Shown here piece by piece: positions 12,067-24,235 of a stretch of DNA of 64,000 bases. Position 1 is the stretch's first letter, and every line of letters starts with the position of its first letter. The notes below the pieces were generated by a model. It searched no databases. It had not been told where the DNA came from and worked only from the letters and a program-made list of their open reading frames with translations. The stretch comes from Abelmoschus esculentus (lineage: Eukaryota > Streptophyta > Magnoliopsida > Malvales > Malvaceae). A program made the translations under genes and the position numbers. The stretch is taken from positions 9,002,501 to 9,066,500 of the forward strand of contig JAUCBN010000035.1 in NCBI GenBank assembly GCA_035048815.1, given 5' to 3'.

Positions 12067-12770
12067 TGTAACGACCCTCCCCTAATAAAACTTTCTTTTC
12101 ATTACGAAAATTAGTGATTATTTGAAGAAATTAAGATTTATTTAAAGAATTAGAAAATTTAGGATAAAATTAGAGATTTTGGAAATTTGATATAGTTTTA
12201 GAAAATTAAGACTAGTATAAAGAATCGGAGATTTGAAATTTAAAATTAGGGTTTAAAAATAAAGGTTTGTTTTATTTGGAAGAATTGATGAATTTGAGTA
12301 TTTATAAATTAGGGTTTAAAAATTTGAGAATTTTAAGAAAAAAAAGAATTTTATTTAAAAATTGAGAATTTAGGTTAAATCGGTGAATTTGAAAAAATAT
12401 TAGGTCCAAATTAAAAATAATTGGGAATTTTTATTTTAAAATTAGGGTTTGTAAGTGAAAAAAATTGTGAATTATTTTGAAATAAAAATGTAGATTTATT
12501 TAAAAAGAATGGATTTAAAAATTAGGATTTAAAATAATAATAAAATCGGAATTTAGTTTAGAAAAATAATGGAGTCGTCACCGATCACTTTGGTAGACCG
12601 GATATCGTTGAAACCAAGGATTGTAAAAAATGAGTTTGGGAGTCGGTTACAGATGGGATATAAAAATGTCCCACACCGCCCAAAAAATTGGTATCTAATC
12701 GAATATAATTGCACGAATTTAAAAAATTGAAAATTCAAATTTTTATTAATTTATTATCCGTTTAAGAATG
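12067..12770 (+). repeat. LTR fragment of a large non-coding retrotransposon, first part
   Basis: It starts TGTAACGACCC and contains GGAGTCGTCACCGATCAC followed by a GGGAGTCGGTTAC block, the same order as the LTR of element D at 38,952. It is cut at 12,770 by the solo LTR 12,771-15,916. The D LTR reads straight across the equivalent junction, which shows that these two parts were once continuous. Confidence 0.75.
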
Positions 12771-15700
12771 TGTAGCGACCCTTTAAAAATTACTATTCTA
12801 AGTGTAATAAAAAGATTTAAGTAAAAAATAGGGGTCACTAGTGGAAGAATGGAATTTAGGGCTTTATAATTAGGTCAAAATTGAAAATTGAATTTGGGGG
12901 AAATTGACCTAAAATTAGGGTTTTGAGAATTAAGATAAAAAATGAAAATAATTTAAAAAGGTTGGGATTGAAAAATTAGGGTTGAAATTGGGGATAAAAT
13001 TTGAGAATTAGGTTTGAAAACCTAAATTGAAAGATTGACTTAAAATGGGGGGAAATTTTGAAATTGGGGATTAAAAATATTTAAAGTTTAGGGATTAAAA
13101 AAATACTTAGAGAGGGATTGAAAAGTTTTTTTTAAAAAAGGTTGGAGTCGCCACCGACCACTTTGGTAGGTCGGACACCGTAAAAACCAGAGATTCGAAA
13201 AGATTTGGGTTCGAGAGTCGATTACGGTTTAAAAACGGGTTTAACGTTTAAAAACTGCCCAAAAAATTAGCACCTTTAAGATAACCGCTTAATTAATTTT
13301 GAAAATTTTGTTTAAAAGTGACATTAAATTAGGATTTGTTTAAAGTTCTGGTTTATTTTAATTTTACCGTGTCTTTATTCGAAGGCAACGCATACACCGT
13401 CGACATTGCGTCTGAGGATCGGCCCGTTACAACCGAATAAAAGACGTAATTAAATAAATTCATTAATTAAAAGAACGGATATGGCTTAAGCAAAATCAAA
13501 TAACAATATACATACAAAATAAATACAAAAAAATAAAAAACAAAAAAATGTTACAAATAATGACAAGTATATGTACATCTAAGCATAAAATAAAAATATA
13601 TGACATAATAGAATGCAAATGCTACAAGATAATAAATGAACAAAATAATAGAATGCATGAACAAATAAATGACATGTCATAATATGATATAAACTAGCAT
13701 AAATAAAATGTATAATAAACTATAAATATACAGCAAAATAAATAAACAAATAACTAAAATAAAAAAAGAGAGGATTAAGTTAAATAATAAGAAAAAAGAA
13801 ATTAAACCAAAATAAAAGAAAAATAGCCACCGGAAGTGACCGAATTAAAAGATTTTTAAAATTCTGGAGGACCTATAAGGTAACTTAAGAAGAGGGAAGG
13901 GTCTGAAAACATGATCCAAAACACGGAAGGACTTTCAGAAAAATTAAACAATTTCAAAATAGACAATTAAAACATATATAGGGACCAAATTAAAAGACAG
14001 ATCAAAAGCAAAGGGACCTTGGGCGTCATTAAAACGGGACGGAAGGGTTTAATGAAAGAAATATCCATTTTTTATTTTGGTCCCTGGGTATAAAAGACAA
14101 AAACAAAAGAAAAAACAAACGCTCTTTTATTCTTTCAAACTGAAAACAAGAGAGAAAGAGAGAAAAACTCTTTGTTCTTCATCCAAATGAAGAACATGAA
14201 GAACTTCTGAGAAACACAGAAAATGTCTCAAAATGCAGATTCTGGCCATCGCAAGCGGTGGCTGGAGAAAATAAAAAATCTTCTTTTTTAAGTTTTTCGA
14301 AATCAAAACACCTTAAAACCCCCCTTTTCCTCATTTTGAAAACCAAAATCAACCTTTCCTATTTTTTTTATAAAAATAGAACCGAAAATTGTTTATTTTC
14401 AACCCAAAAAACAAGATCAGAAACCCTTTTTTTGCTTCAAAAAATCGAGAGGAAAATGATTTTCTCCTTCGGTTCGAAGAAAAGGGGGAAGAGGAATAAC
14501 TCTCATTCGATCTTTGGCTCACCAAAACGGCGCAAAGGCCAAGGTTTATCGCCGTCGAAAGAATATCAGAGAGAAGAGACTCAATCGACACTAAAAATGG
14601 GTAAGAAAAATGGAACCACCCCTTTATTCTATGCATGTGAAAATAAAGACTTGGCTACCTCTAAATTTTTGACTCTTTGTATTCGATTAAATCTGATGGG
14701 GGAACCCTTTACACTTGCTTCAATTTAAATAACCAAAAATTACATGAATTTCAGATATGAAAATAACCTAGAAAATCATCTATTGGTTCTTCTGAAAATT
14801 CTTGTATGTTTTGTGCTGATATGCTCTGAAATTGTTGGTGGTGTTGCCTCTAAAATAATTTTCGATTTGTCTTTGATATGGTCCCGAAATTCTTTGTTTG
14901 CTTGCATCCGAATTTACACGAATTTCTCTAGATTTTTCTGATTGTTAGTTATAAATCCATGTATGAATCTGATTCAATTTTTGTTTGATTGCATGATGTG
15001 ACTGCTGGAATCGTGGGGGGACCATCATCGGAGAGGCGATCGGAGCTCATCGGACGGTGATCGGCAGCATTAGAAGCTGAAGAGGCGAGTCTAGATCCGA
15101 AGAGTCCCTGCGTGGTCTTCACGCGCGCATGAAGGACGCCATCGGGCGGGTGTGGGCGCGTGCCAGGACGCCAACCGCCCTCCTTCCTTTTGTCTGGAAC
15201 GTTGGATCTTGATTTGATTTAACAGTCAGATGTTGGTTGCGCATGGAAGAAAGATTAGTCAGCTTATGGTTTCAGATAATTAAACGGGTCTAAGCTTGTA
15301 TTAATGTTGGGTTGTGCAATTTAAATTTCGGGCTTATTTTATTTAACATGGGCTAATGCATATGGGTTCTCATGTAATGGACCTTTTAAACTTAATTAAA
15401 TTTGGACTTATTTATTTAATAATTGGGTTGTTTTTATTATTATTTGGATTTTAATATTTATATATAATATTAATAATAAAATAACATGATAAAATAATAT
15501 TAATAGTAATAAAAAAAGAAAATACTGAATAAGAGAAAATAATAATAAAGATAAAGTAACAAAAATTAAAAGAAGACTATATATATATCATAATATTTTT
15601 TTGTTTTTAGTTTGATAATATAAAACAAAAGAATAATAATTAATAGTAATAATAAAACGGAATTAAAGTAATAAAGAAGAGTACAATAATGTTTTTAGAT

Positions 15701-15916
15701 TTTTTTTATAGAATAAAAGGAGCAAAATACTAGTACGCATACTTTTAATACATATATGATAATATTTTTGTGATTTTTAATTTTGATAAAGTAAACAGTA
15801 AAAACAAAGATAAAACAATTAAACACACACATATATATTGAAAAATAAGCTCGTTATTAAAATTAACACAAAAATTTAAAACTCGGGTTTAATCCCGGAT
15901 AAAATCAGTGATTACA
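12771..15916 (+). mobile_element. Solo LTR, 3.1 kb, with 5-bp target duplication
   Basis: The segment begins TGTAGCGACCC and ends CAGTGATTACA, so it has TG...CA ends. It is flanked by GAATG on both sides (12,766-12,770 and 15,917-15,921). It contains GGAGTCGCCACCGACC near 13,146, a candidate TATA box (GGGTATAAAAGAC, about 14,086) and a leader with CTCTTTGTTCTTCATCC. There is no internal domain, PBS or pol, so this is the product of LTR-LTR recombination. A 156-codon open frame at 14,258-14,728 is low-complexity and matches no family I know. The 3.1-kb size agrees with the roughly 2.9-kb LTR of element D. Confidence 0.85.
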
Positions 15917-15921
15917 GAATG

Positions 15922-17850
15922 CAAATATATTTTAAAGACCACAATATTCCAAGGTAAGTGCCCGAACCGCCACTATTACGCCTGGTATCAGACTCGCTAC
16001 AACCGGATATTAAGATACCACATTTGTTATTAGGTCGGTGTCACAAGTTAAGAACAAGTAAATATACAAAACCAATAATTAAAGGTACAACATTATAAGT
16101 TACAAGAAATAAAAAGCAATAAATTAAACTGCATAATTTAAATACGAGAAATTAAATACGGAAGATTAAAATGTGAGAAAATAAATACGATAAATCAAAA
16201 ACAAAAAATTAAAATGCGGGAAAATAAATTGCAAGAAAATAAATGTTAGGTGTTAGCTATTTACATGAAACAGACCATAAATAATACAAATTATTTCCCT
16301 TGACGGATCGCCGTAAGGACAATGTTTAGATCAAATAAATAAAAAAAATAAATAAAAAGAATAAATAGATAAATGAATAAATAAAACAAATAATAAAATA
16401 AATAAATAACAACAACAATATGAAATAAAATAATATATAAAAAGCATAAGAAACAATGTGTATATATATACTTTATACGTATGTAATATTATATATCTAA
16501 ACAAAAAAACTATAGATTATAATGTTAATGTGATGATATAATATAAAGTTATATGATATTGATATACATAATAAATAACTTAGTTTAAATACATACATAT
16601 ATAATATTTACAATAAATAAATATATGTAATAGATACTTTATTATACGAAATATATAAGGTATAGACGTAAGTGTACAAAATACAAACCAAAATGTAAAA
16701 AAAAAAAAGAGTCAACTTAAAATAAGAACAGAAAAAAAACGGACGAGATTGAAATAGAAAAATAAACTCGGGGGATTAAAAGGATTATTAAACCATGACA
16801 AAAACGAAATGTCATGAGAAATGGAGGACTGAAGTAAGAATTAACCCATTTTCAAATATACGTGGATCCTTCCCTCTAGGTCGGGTCACCACGCGGGTTA
16901 AGAGGGACCAAAACATTGTCGTTTTGACTAGCATATATATGCACAAAATTAAGGCCAAAAATGACATCAGATAGTCATTTGTTTCTTCCCCTCTAAGTAG
17001 TAAAAATGAAGAGCGAAAAAGCTCTGAAATAAACAGAACCTTGGCCCCTTTTGAACACAAAAAACGATCGCCGCTAGCGTCGGTAGGTGAGCCAAAAAAA
17101 ATTAAAAAAACTTTTCTTCGTTTAAATCCAAACCGAGACTTCAAATCGAAGCTCGACCCTTTTATTTCAAAAAACAAAAATCAAAAAACCCTTTTACTTA
17201 AAAAATGAAATACCAAAACCCTAAATCCCCCTTTATTTATTTAAAAGGGTTCTAGCATTCGGTGAAAGAATAGATGGAGACGATCGGCGATGGGTACCGA
17301 CCTTCGATTTCGAAGGTAAAGATCTAAACCAAATTCTTTGATAAAATTTCGTATAGGATTTACAATAATTCAATTTGGCTTTTATAGCCGTTTTTACATT
17401 GAAATGAAATAAAAAAAAACTGATTTTTGGCTGTTGATTTGATCATTCTCTACTTTTTGTTTTTCTTATTTGTTTGTGTATTGCTGGCGTTCGTACAAGG
17501 GAGAGGGGATCAACAACATCCTAGTCTTCTCTTAGTTCGGTTTGTTGAGGATGATTAACAGCAGAGAAGAAAGGGGGACCATCCTTTGGTCTTGTTTGAT
17601 GCTGGCAGCAGAGAAGAAACAAAGGGTAAACGGTATTGGTAGTGATTGGCGAGTCTCTGGTATTGTTGTTAACGTGATTGATCGGCGAGGGAGATGAACG
17701 GTTGAAAATCCATAGGCTTCTGGAATTCCCAGAATGTGAAGGGTCTTGGGTATTCGAAAAATCGTGCAAAGAAAGGGGAAAGATCATCTGGATCAATTCT
17801 GGGTTTAAACTAGGTCATGGGCATCCGATTTAACTGATGGGTTTGGGGTC
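15922..17850 (+). repeat. LTR fragment, continuation after the solo LTR
   Basis: It resumes with ATTTTAAAGACCACAATATT and the CGCCTGGTA block. These match the D LTR at 39,538-39,600 and continue the fragment broken at 12,770. Downstream features (GTGTCACAAGTT, CGAGAAATTAAATACG) also recur in D near 39,680-39,800. The end near 17,850, where mariner sequence begins, is approximate. Confidence 0.65.
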
Positions 17851-17864
17851 TATATCAACAAAGA

Positions 17865-19344
17865 AAAAAAATTCTATGGATCTTGATCATATTTTAAAGA
17901 TTCCTCCTCGTAGATGAATAAATTTTCGTTCAATGACCAAAGCTTTAAATGTGTTAAATTTTACTCTTCATCATCAAATTAAACAAGGTTTGATCAAGCC
18001 ACATACTAATGCTATAAAACCTTATTCGACTGAAGCAAATAAAAGAGCCAAGGTACACTTTTGTTTTTCAATACCTGAGGCAGGTACTCTTACTAAAATT
18101 TTTTATTTTTGGACATGTTCAGTATAGTGTATATTGATGAAAAGTGATTTTACTTATCATAAACATCAGAGAGATATTATCTTCATTCATATGAGATTGA
18201 ATCTTTTCATACTTACAAAAATAAAAAAAAATTATCATAAAAGTGATGTTTTTAGCTACAATAGCTAGATCACATTTTGATGAATCTTTTAATTGTTTAT
18301 TTTTTGGAAAGATTAAAAATTTTTTACTTGTCTTCAAAGAACCAACAAGGCGTAATAGTAAAACTAGACAAGCTGAAACTTTAAAGATTAAACCTATATT
18401 ATCAATGACTAAAGAAGTGACAAAATTATCTTAATTGATAAAGTATTACCAGTAATAAGAGTTAAATGACTTAATTATCATGATAAGATCATTTTTATTC
18501 ATCAAGTCAATATAAAGCTCTATATCAATATAGATTGATGAACATTTTCTGCAAGTTATAAGTCTTAATGATTTTAATTTTTAATTGTTATTTCAACCTC
18601 CAAACAATCCTGATTGAAATGTATTAAATTTGAATATTTTAAAGCGATATAATCTTTGCAACATCAAGAATCTCCTACAATATTGATGAGTTGGTGAAAG
18701 TGATAGAAAAATCATTTGATGAGTTATCATCAAAAAGTTTGAATAATGTGTTTTCATCTTTGCAATCTTGCATGATTGAGATTATGAAGATTAAGGGAGA
18801 AAACAATTATAGGTTGTTACATATAGGTAAAAAAAGTTGAAAAGAAACGAAAAACTTTCTGTTCGACTTTATTGTGATCAAGATGTTGTACAAGTAGCTT
18901 TGTTGCATATTCAACTTCAACACTAAAAATAGTGAATGTCCTAACTTTATAAGCAGTGTCATTAATATTTTTTTGGGAACATGAATTGTATATTGTTCAT
19001 ACAAGTATGATGTTAATGGTGTTGAAATCATTTTTCTTTCACTTTATAAAATAGGGTTGACTTAATAGTTTATGTCTAATTTTGTATCTTATATCTTCAG
19101 GGTTCAATCCCATTAGAAGCAAAAAATTATTTTTTCTTATTCAAAAGAAAGTCAAAAATTAAATATTTTTGTATTAATATTTTTAAATTAATACAACTTT
19201 CTTTAAGAAAAAAACTTTAAATGTTATAAGGGTGAAAAAGGAAATACAAGTATCATTATTTTTTTACTTCTTAGAAGGGATATTTTGAATGGGACAAATT
19301 TTAAAATGAAAAAGAATAATAATTTTGGGATAGAGGGAGTATTA
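17865..19344 (+). pseudogene. Dead plant mariner-like element (Tc1/mariner transposase remnant)
   Basis: Reading the plus strand across several frames gives the plant mariner order. An N-terminal helix-turn-helix segment (LHHQIKQGLIKPHTNAIKPY, about 17,967-18,026) comes first. Then VYIDEK with a TGA in place of Trp before FY, at about 18,128-18,150, which includes the first catalytic Asp. KVMFLATIARSHFD and FKEPTRRNSK follow at 18,245-18,360. Next come degenerate QPPNNPD-like sequence and the C-terminal SFDELSSKSLNNVFSSLQSC with MIEIMK at about 18,714-18,792. The right end carries GGGATAGAGGGAGTA (19,328-19,342), the Stowaway/mariner terminal motif next to TA. I find no left terminal repeat, so the 5' end is lost. 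Stops and frameshifts preclude activity. Confidence 0.8.
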
Positions 19345-20690
19345 AATTTAAAAAAAAAACTCGAATAATTTAATTTAACTTAATTTTACTTGAATATTAT
19401 AAATTTTTCTTCGCTCAAAAAATTTCAAATAAAATTTAAATATTTTGACTTTAAGGATATCATAAGCCCTTTAATTTTTTAAGAAAAAAATTAATTAAGT
19501 TCAAGTACTTTTATTGCGCTCAATTAAGCTCTTATATTTTAAAATTTCATAAACTTATTCCTTTGATCAACGTTCATTGTTAAAACTCACCTTTTTTATT
19601 AGTTAATATAATGTTGTGTTACAGTATTATCACTTGACATTTTTAAAAGTTATTTTTATTTAAAACATTCTTAAAAATTATAAAAATTTTTAAATATCAC
19701 ATCACAAAATTATATCATCTCATGATAATAATATATTTGTAATCATTTATTTTTATTTGACTATATAAAATATTATTAATTATTATTAGTATTAATATAA
19801 GTATTTAATATTTATTGAATATGTATGTATGTATGTAAGTGAATATGTATGTGTGAATGTATGTATATTATTATGTGCATGTGTTATTATTATATGTATT
19901 ATTATTATTATTATTTTAATGACATGTATGAATATGTATTATGTTTATATGTATGTTTTTAAAATACATGTGTATATTTATGTGTAAACTATATATACAT
20001 ATATCATATACATTGTATGCGTATGTATATTAATATTATTGTATATTATATGTATTATTATTATTGTTGTTGTTAATATTATTATTAATATTAAATATTA
20101 ATAATATATAGATATAGGTTAAAATTAAAACAGATTTGTAAATCGAAAATCAATGTTTATTACTTCTATTCTAGTCCATCATTACATACTAAGAACAAAA
20201 GTCAAATCTTAATAACATGAAATTGGTCCAAACCCTAATAATCCTAAAATCTTAATAATATCAATTTTTAATCCAATGATCATAATCAATTGAAGAATAA
20301 CTTTTATCTCTCGTATATGATGCATGTGCCAACCTTCTAATGCACGTGTAAAATTGTCCGTAATATTCTCCATTCTACATGGAAAGATCATACGTTGTCA
20401 CATCATTATTCATGCTTTGTCTCGGTCATTCATGTTTCAAACAATCTCATTTGTTGATCAAATTTGATTTAACGGTTAAGATTAAATCTAGTCAAAAAAA
20501 ACTTTAATGGCCTAGATTTTATCCGATCATCTTCCCGCTACGTTGCTACATCACTGAAATTCCTTCTATCGTAGTATGATTCCTTCATAATTCCCAACAA
20601 CCAAGCGTGATCAAAAAGAATAAACAAAAAAAAAAACATCAGAATCAACAATCAAGCACAATGATCTCATTTAATGTTTACTTACTTTTT
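19345..20690. other. AT-rich stretch with microsatellite-like tracts
   Basis: No gene seen. 19,780-20,080 holds TATGTATG, TATTATTAT and similar short repeats. The rest is AT-rich sequence without an element I recognise. Confidence 0.5.
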
Positions 20691-20699
20691 GGAAAGAAA

Positions 20700-22497
20700 T
20701 CAAAAGTTATTAGCCAAAGATAGTATCATCCAATATAAAATGTTCAATACATTGTAGAATATTAAAAGAAAAGAAAAAAATCCTCAATAGATAAGACCCA
20801 TTGAACTAGACTATGTGTTACTCTATTTGTCTCTCTTCGTACATGAGAAATAGAAATAAACGAATATGTTTGTAGAATATTGTAAGCCTCTTGAAAAAAC
20901 TAGTTGCCACCGAATGATCCAAACAAGTAGCAATTAGTTTGTTTACTATAATCATAACATCTTCCTCAATTTGAATTGCACTCTATGTATTATTTTTTGC
21001 CATTTAAAAAATGAATCATCACCATTAATCTTGATAGAATCATTTAGTGGCTTTTTTCATCTTGTTACTCTACTACAAGATATAGCAGGAGTCACTAAAC
21101 CATTGGCATGCACAAAGTCTAAAGAAAATAGATGTGAATTATCAATAATCAAACGAATTGGATGCAAGACTTCATTATGCACAAAATAGTTTCTCTTATT
21201 TTATAGGTTTCATAAGATAATTAGAAAGAAGTAAATTGGTCTTTAAAGACTAATTTCAGAACATATTCTATCTATTCCTTGCAATTGCTAAATGAGCCCC
21301 TTAGAATGATGAAAGGCAATCCACTAAGCTTATAGATTTTTTTTTCACTTGTGACAGTCTCTCAAAGTATGTATTAGAGATTTCTCTTTCCTTTCACATA
21401 ATTTGCATAAATCATAGCCTAAACTAGCATCAACCAACTTCTTTCTTGTTGGAACATTTTTATGTCCAATCCTTCATTCAAAATTTTAACTTTTAGAAGT
21501 TTAGGCAATGTATAAATTTCCCTCTATACAGGGGAAGAATCCATTTCTATCGTATTATGGTTCATTAATCAATTATGAGTAGATCGAGTAACATAGTTTT
21601 TGGATTGGTGATGACTTTATACCAACATATCATAATTAACACTACAATAGAAAAATTTAGAATAGACATCACATCCTCTCTTGTAAATACTTGTCTAACT
21701 TTATTTGCATCCTATTCATTTTTACCAAGAATCATGAATTCTTTGTATTTTATAGGCCTAGTCTAATTTATATAAACACCAACAAAGGTAACATGATTAT
21801 ATCTACCCCATTTATCTAAAAAAAATATATCACTATTCATACAAACTCTTCAATGTAAACTCTCCCGAAGGCTTTCCTTTGCTTTATGAATTCCCCTCCA
21901 AAATTCCTTATGTCCCCTAACTTGGCTTCCAACACATCACCATCTAAAAAATACTTTGCAGAAAGAACTTTGTAGCATAAAGAATCTTTACTTTTAATTA
22001 ATCTTTAAACTTGTTTTTCAAGAAGAGAAATATTAAACAAAAGGATATTCCTCAAACCTAGTTTTTCATCATTTTTTGTTCGACATATTTTCTCCCAAAC
22101 TATATGTGTCCAACCCATTTTCTCTATCTTTTCTGACCACCAAAAGCTTCTCATGGTAGCAATAACAGGATCAATAATACAATCAGTTAGATAAAAACAC
22201 ATCATTGCATACGTTGGTAATGCTTGAGCTACAGATTTTAAAAGAATCTCTATACCACCATAAGACAACAAGTTTTTAGTTCACCCTTGTACTCTTTTAT
22301 CCACTTTCTCCTTGAAAAAACCAATGCCTCTAATTTACTTTTTCCTAAAATTAAAGAAAACCTCATAATATTGATTTCTTCTTTTTTCTCGTATTTGTAG
22401 AAATTTAGTATTTTCTGTTGACATGAGTCCCTCGTACCATTGCTGAAGTAGAAAAAAGATTTGTCAACATTAACCTTTTTTCTAGAAGATTTCTCAT
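20700..22497 (-). pseudogene. L1-type LINE, 3' half (reverse transcriptase end, zf-RVT, RNase H)
   Basis: On the minus strand the segment starts inside reverse transcriptase (KVNVDKSFFYFS, about 22,476-22,441). It continues through LLKSVAQALPTYAMMCF and FWWSEK (22,240-22,125), a zf-RVT-like stretch near 21,560-21,300 and an RNase H tail with SHVRRETNRV near 20,840. The order and motifs fit plant L1 ORF2. Many stops and frameshifts are present. The 3' end near 20,700 is approximate and I see no clear poly(A). The 5' half of the same element lies at 35,524-38,737, beyond the insertion of element X. Confidence 0.8.
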
Positions 22498-22698
22498 TGT
22501 TGCGTGTTTTAAGTGCTTCGCAATTACGTACAAGTGTACGCGTTTTAAGTTATAGTATAGAAAGTTGTCGTCTCCACAAGGATTGGTGCTTCTTATGGAA
22601 TTAATAAAATAAGCAAGTAAAATAAATTGGAGTAATCGATAAAAAAGATTAGGTTGGGTTATCCTGAATTATGAAATGATGGATGAATGAATTCTTCC
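22498..22698 (+). repeat. 5' LTR remnant of element X
   Basis: It matches the start of the 3' LTR at 34,212 (AAGTGCTTCG, AATTACGT, AGTGTAC blocks, then AATTGGAGTAATC). It lacks about 60 bp present there and stops after AATTCTTCC, where the LTR tail of element A begins. Confidence 0.75.
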
Positions 22699-22887
22699 AA
22701 TGAGAGAGGGAAAAGTAGGGTTTCTCATCAATGTGGGATTCTAACCTCACATCAACTTTTTCTTTCATTTCTTTCTTCTTCTTCTTTCTTTTTCATTTTT
22801 TCTCTTTTTTCTTCTCTTTTTATTAATAATATGATTACTACAATAATACTAAAAATACTAAAATCCGATTAAAAATGAGTGATTACA
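22699..22887 (+). repeat. 5' LTR remnant of element A
   Basis: Only the last 189 bp are present, from AATGAGAGAGGG through a pyrimidine tract to GAGTGATTACA. This matches the end of the 3' LTR at 33,942-34,138. The missing front of the LTR implies a deletion that also removed most of X. Confidence 0.75.
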
Positions 22888-23039
22888 ATTGCCCCTCTTT
22901 GCTTATCCTTGTGAAACAAGGATAAAGCAAAGATAAAAAAGCACTCATTTTTAACTGACTTCTCTGTTAGTGGTCTTGGAATGATGTGTTTTTCTGAAAC
23001 TCTCCACCTTCTTTGACTGAGTCTTTAAGCTCGTAAGTC

Positions 23040-23672
23040 CCTTCTATATCGAACTTGTTCGCCTTCTAAAGTTTGTAGGTCACTCCTGTATATGACCATT
23101 CGCCTTTCGAGCAGATCATACAAAACAAAAGCTTTCGAGTTACATGCCCCTCTTGTATAAAACCATCACCATGAAGCCTTGAGTTACGTACCCCTCTTGT
23201 ATGGAGCTTTCGCTCAGAGACGATGACGAAGATAGGGGGTCCCTCTTGTAAGAGACTCCATGTCTTCTATGTTGTCGGTTTCTCCTATATAAAACCTTCC
23301 GCGTTAGGACAAATCTTGCAAAATAAGGTTCCTCCTATATAAAACTCTTACTTCTGGATCCGGAGTTAGGGTTTCTCCTATATGAAACCTTTCACTCTAA
23401 AGTCTCGAGATGTGTGCCTCTCCTATATGAAGCTTCAATCTTAGAAACAAAAATGAAGATAGGGTCCCTCCTATATAGAACCCCTCTTCTTTGATGTTGT
23501 AGGTTTCTCCTGTACAAAACCATCGCATCATGGATGAACTTATTCAGTGGTAGCTCCTTCTGTATAGAGCTTCGAATTTTTGTGTTTGGTGTGTGAAAGT
23601 TCTTTCTGTATAGAACTGCTGCAAATTCTCTTTTTGTGGACTCGAATCATGTTGGTACCCTTTGTATGGAAC
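23040..23672. repeat. About 46-bp minisatellite with a TCCTATATAGAACC core
   Basis: About 14 diverged copies of a core close to CTCCTATATAGAACC occur at 42-56-bp spacing (for example 23,284, 23,332, 23,374, 23,421, 23,467). They lie at the start of the internal domain of A. Confidence 0.75.
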
Positions 23673-23714
23673 CTTCATTCCAAGTCTTTCTAGACTCACT
23701 TCAAACGATTATGG

Positions 23715-24235
23715 TTCTTCTTTCTGAATCGAGACTCACGCCAGAGTAGCTGCCAATCTTCTTTTTAAATCGGGACTCATGCCTTCATAGGTTGTCAATC
23801 TTCTTTCTGAAAACATTTGGTCGGGACTCTTGCCAAGTGGCTGTCAATCTTCTTTTTGAATCGAGACTCACGCCTTCATAGGCTGCCAAAAAAACTTTTT
23901 CTTCGGGACTCGCGCTGGAAAAGGTTGTCAATCTTCTTTCTGAATCGGGACTCACGCCTTCATAGACTGTCAATCTTCTTTCTGAATTGGGACTCACACC
24001 TCCATAGGTTGTCAATCTTCCTTTTGAATCGGGACTCACGTCAGGAAGGCTGCTAATGTTTTCTCTAAATCGGGACTCACGTCTATAGAGACTGCCAAAA
24101 AATCTATTTCTTTGGGACTCACACCAGGAATGTTGCCAATCTTTTTTCTGAATCGGGACTCATGCCAAAGTGGTTGCCAATCTTTTCAAAATCGGGACTC
24201 ACGCCTTCAAAGGCTGCCAATCTTTTCTAAAACCA
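23715..24235. repeat. About 42-bp minisatellite with a CGGGACTCACGCC core
   Basis: Twelve copies begin near 23,731, 23,772, 23,823, 23,863, 23,905, 23,947, 23,989, 24,031, 24,072, 24,113, 24,154 and 24,194. The unit reads roughly TCTTTCTGAATCGGGACTCA followed by a GCCTTCATAGGCTG tail. It directly follows the 46-bp array. Confidence 0.85.

Noticed and set aside
14258..14728. 156-codon ORF inside the solo LTR
   Set aside because: Low-complexity Lys/Ser/Phe composition, no family similarity, within the LTR leader, and not preserved in the related LTR at 16,812-17,177.
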